Shown here: in pieces, positions 12,770 to 13,414 of the stretch
How the letters are laid out: the number at the start of each line of letters is the position of its first letter
Position numbering within the stretch: position 1 is the stretch's first letter
Source: a bacterium
GTDB taxonomy: Bacteria; Chloroflexota; Dormibacteria; UBA8260; Bog-877
Reading direction: 5' to 3'
DNA length: 13,414 nucleotides
Assembly (NCBI GenBank): GCA_021817025.1
Contig: JAKAWF010000075.1
Span: forward strand, 1 to 13,414
Notes under the pieces: model-generated
The model's database searches: none
What the model saw: the letters and a program-made list of their open reading frames with translations, nothing else
Told to the model about the DNA's origin: nothing
Made by a program: the position numbers and the translations under genes

Positions 12770-13414
12770 ATGGCCGTGAGGGTGGTGATCGTCGGTGGTT
12801 CATTTGGGGGCCTCACCGCGGCCTGCGAGCTGCGGCGCCAGCTCGGGCCAGATCGGGTCGCGATCACGGTCATCGCCAAGGAGCGCCGCTTCACATTCGT
12901 CCCCTCCCTCACCTGGGTCGCGACGGGCACCCGGGCCGTGGAGCAGATCTCGTTCGACCTCGCCCGGCCACTGGCGGCCGCGCAAGCGGCCTTGGTGCAG
13001 CAGACGGTGGTCGGCATCGACCTCGAACGCAAGGTGGTCGCCACCGACCAGGCGGAGCATCCCTACGATTTCCTGGTCGTGGCGACCGGGCATCGCAGCG
13101 CGAACGAGGCGGTGCCGGGTCTCGGACCTGTCGACGGCCCCGGGCACTCGCCAATGTCGGTCCCCGAGGCGGTGGAGCTGGCCTCCGCGGTGCGCGCCCT
13201 GGTGGGAGCGCCGGGTCCGGTCGTGGTCGGGGCCGCTCCGGGCGCGAGCTGCATCGGGCCCGCCTACGAGCTCGCCTTCGAGCTGGACCATCTGCTGCGA
13301 AGGCGCGGACTGCGTCACCGAGTGCCGATCAGCTTCGTCACCCCGGAGCCGTTCCTGGGGCACATGGGCATGGGCGGGGCGGGGAAGATCCGCCAACTGC
13401 TGGAAGGCGCCTTC
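12770..13414 (+). CDS. Sulfide:quinone oxidoreductase-like FAD flavoprotein (partial, 3' end beyond window)
   Basis: The first 215 codons of an FAD-dependent pyridine-nucleotide-disulfide-type oxidoreductase run open to the window end. The FAD-binding motif is VVIVGGSFGGLTAA (residues 5-18; the usual third glycine is Ser11), and a second flavin-contacting motif is YDFLVVATGHR. GAAPGASCIGPAYELAFELDHLL, with Cys161, and VTPEPFLGHMGMGG strongly suggest the SQR/flavocytochrome c sulfide dehydrogenase-like group; in SQR a cysteine in this GASCxGPAYE loop is catalytic. At the place where many SQRs carry another cysteine before the second Rossmann fold, this protein reads HSPMSVPEAV, without one. 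The family oxidises sulfide to polysulfide and passes electrons to quinone at the membrane face. The ATG at 12770 has GAGGGG about 9 nt upstream. It follows the DsrE gene by 82 bp and is probably in the same operon. Confidence 0.85.
   Translation, partial: MAVRVVIVGGSFGGLTAACELRRQLGPDRVAITVIAKERRFTFVPSLTWVATGTRAVEQISFDLARPLAAAQAALVQQTVVGIDLERKVVATDQAEHPYDFLVVATGHRSANEAVPGLGPVDGPGHSPMSVPEAVELASAVRALVGAPGPVVVGAAPGASCIGPAYELAFELDHLLRRRGLRHRVPISFVTPEPFLGHMGMGGAGKIRQLLEGAF

Noticed and set aside
1..13414. CRISPR array, tRNA, rRNA or insertion sequence
   Set aside because: No regularly spaced short repeats, no cloverleaf or rRNA sequence and no transposase or terminal inverted repeats were seen.

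Overview
This is a strongly GC-rich window, most like a high-GC Gram-positive or a related deep-branching Terrabacteria lineage (Actinobacteriota, Chloroflexota or Dormibacterota-like). The clues are frequent GTG/TTG starts, several first genes that look leaderless (a TANNNT box about 6 to 11 nt before the start codon and no ribosome binding site), a DsbA-type protein resembling the mycothiol-dependent Rv2466c family, and a DUF4395 membrane protein. The assignment rests on gene content only.

Region 1 (1-8045) is a surface-polysaccharide locus. Three overlapping or closely spaced plus-strand genes encode a nucleotide-sugar dehydrogenase, a family-2 glycosyltransferase and a sugar-nucleotide epimerase/dehydratase. 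They converge on a minus-strand pair of paralogous polytopic membrane proteins sharing FGVNVPF.D.W and HNENRMLFPN motifs, which are probable GT-C-like enzymes. A plus-strand GT4-like glycosyltransferase diverges from that pair. The first group would make an activated (uronic or epimerised) sugar, the two cytosolic glycosyltransferases would transfer sugars, and the membrane pair would act on lipid-linked sugar or chains at the membrane.

Region 2 (8095-9299) holds two minus-strand redox genes. One is a DsbA/Rv2466c-like thioredoxin-fold protein with CPWA in place of CxxC. The other is a DUF4395 membrane protein with two CxxC pairs.

Region 3 (9300-11611) looks like a decay or insertion zone. 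It has long non-coding stretches, a diverged 68-bp direct repeat, a complete ribbon-helix-helix/PIN toxin-antitoxin pair, a frameshifted EAL-domain (c-di-GMP phosphodiesterase) pseudogene, and a possible N-terminal scrap of a serine hydrolase.

Region 4 (11612-13414) is a reactive-sulfur module: an ArsR-type regulator fused to a rhodanese, a DsrE-like protein whose start overlaps the regulator's stop, and the 5' part of a sulfide:quinone oxidoreductase-like flavoprotein cut off by the window end. The regulator has two cysteines placed as in the persulfide-sensing ArsR proteins SqrR and BigR, and inverted repeats overlap its promoter and start. This suggests a self-regulated sulfide or persulfide oxidation operon.
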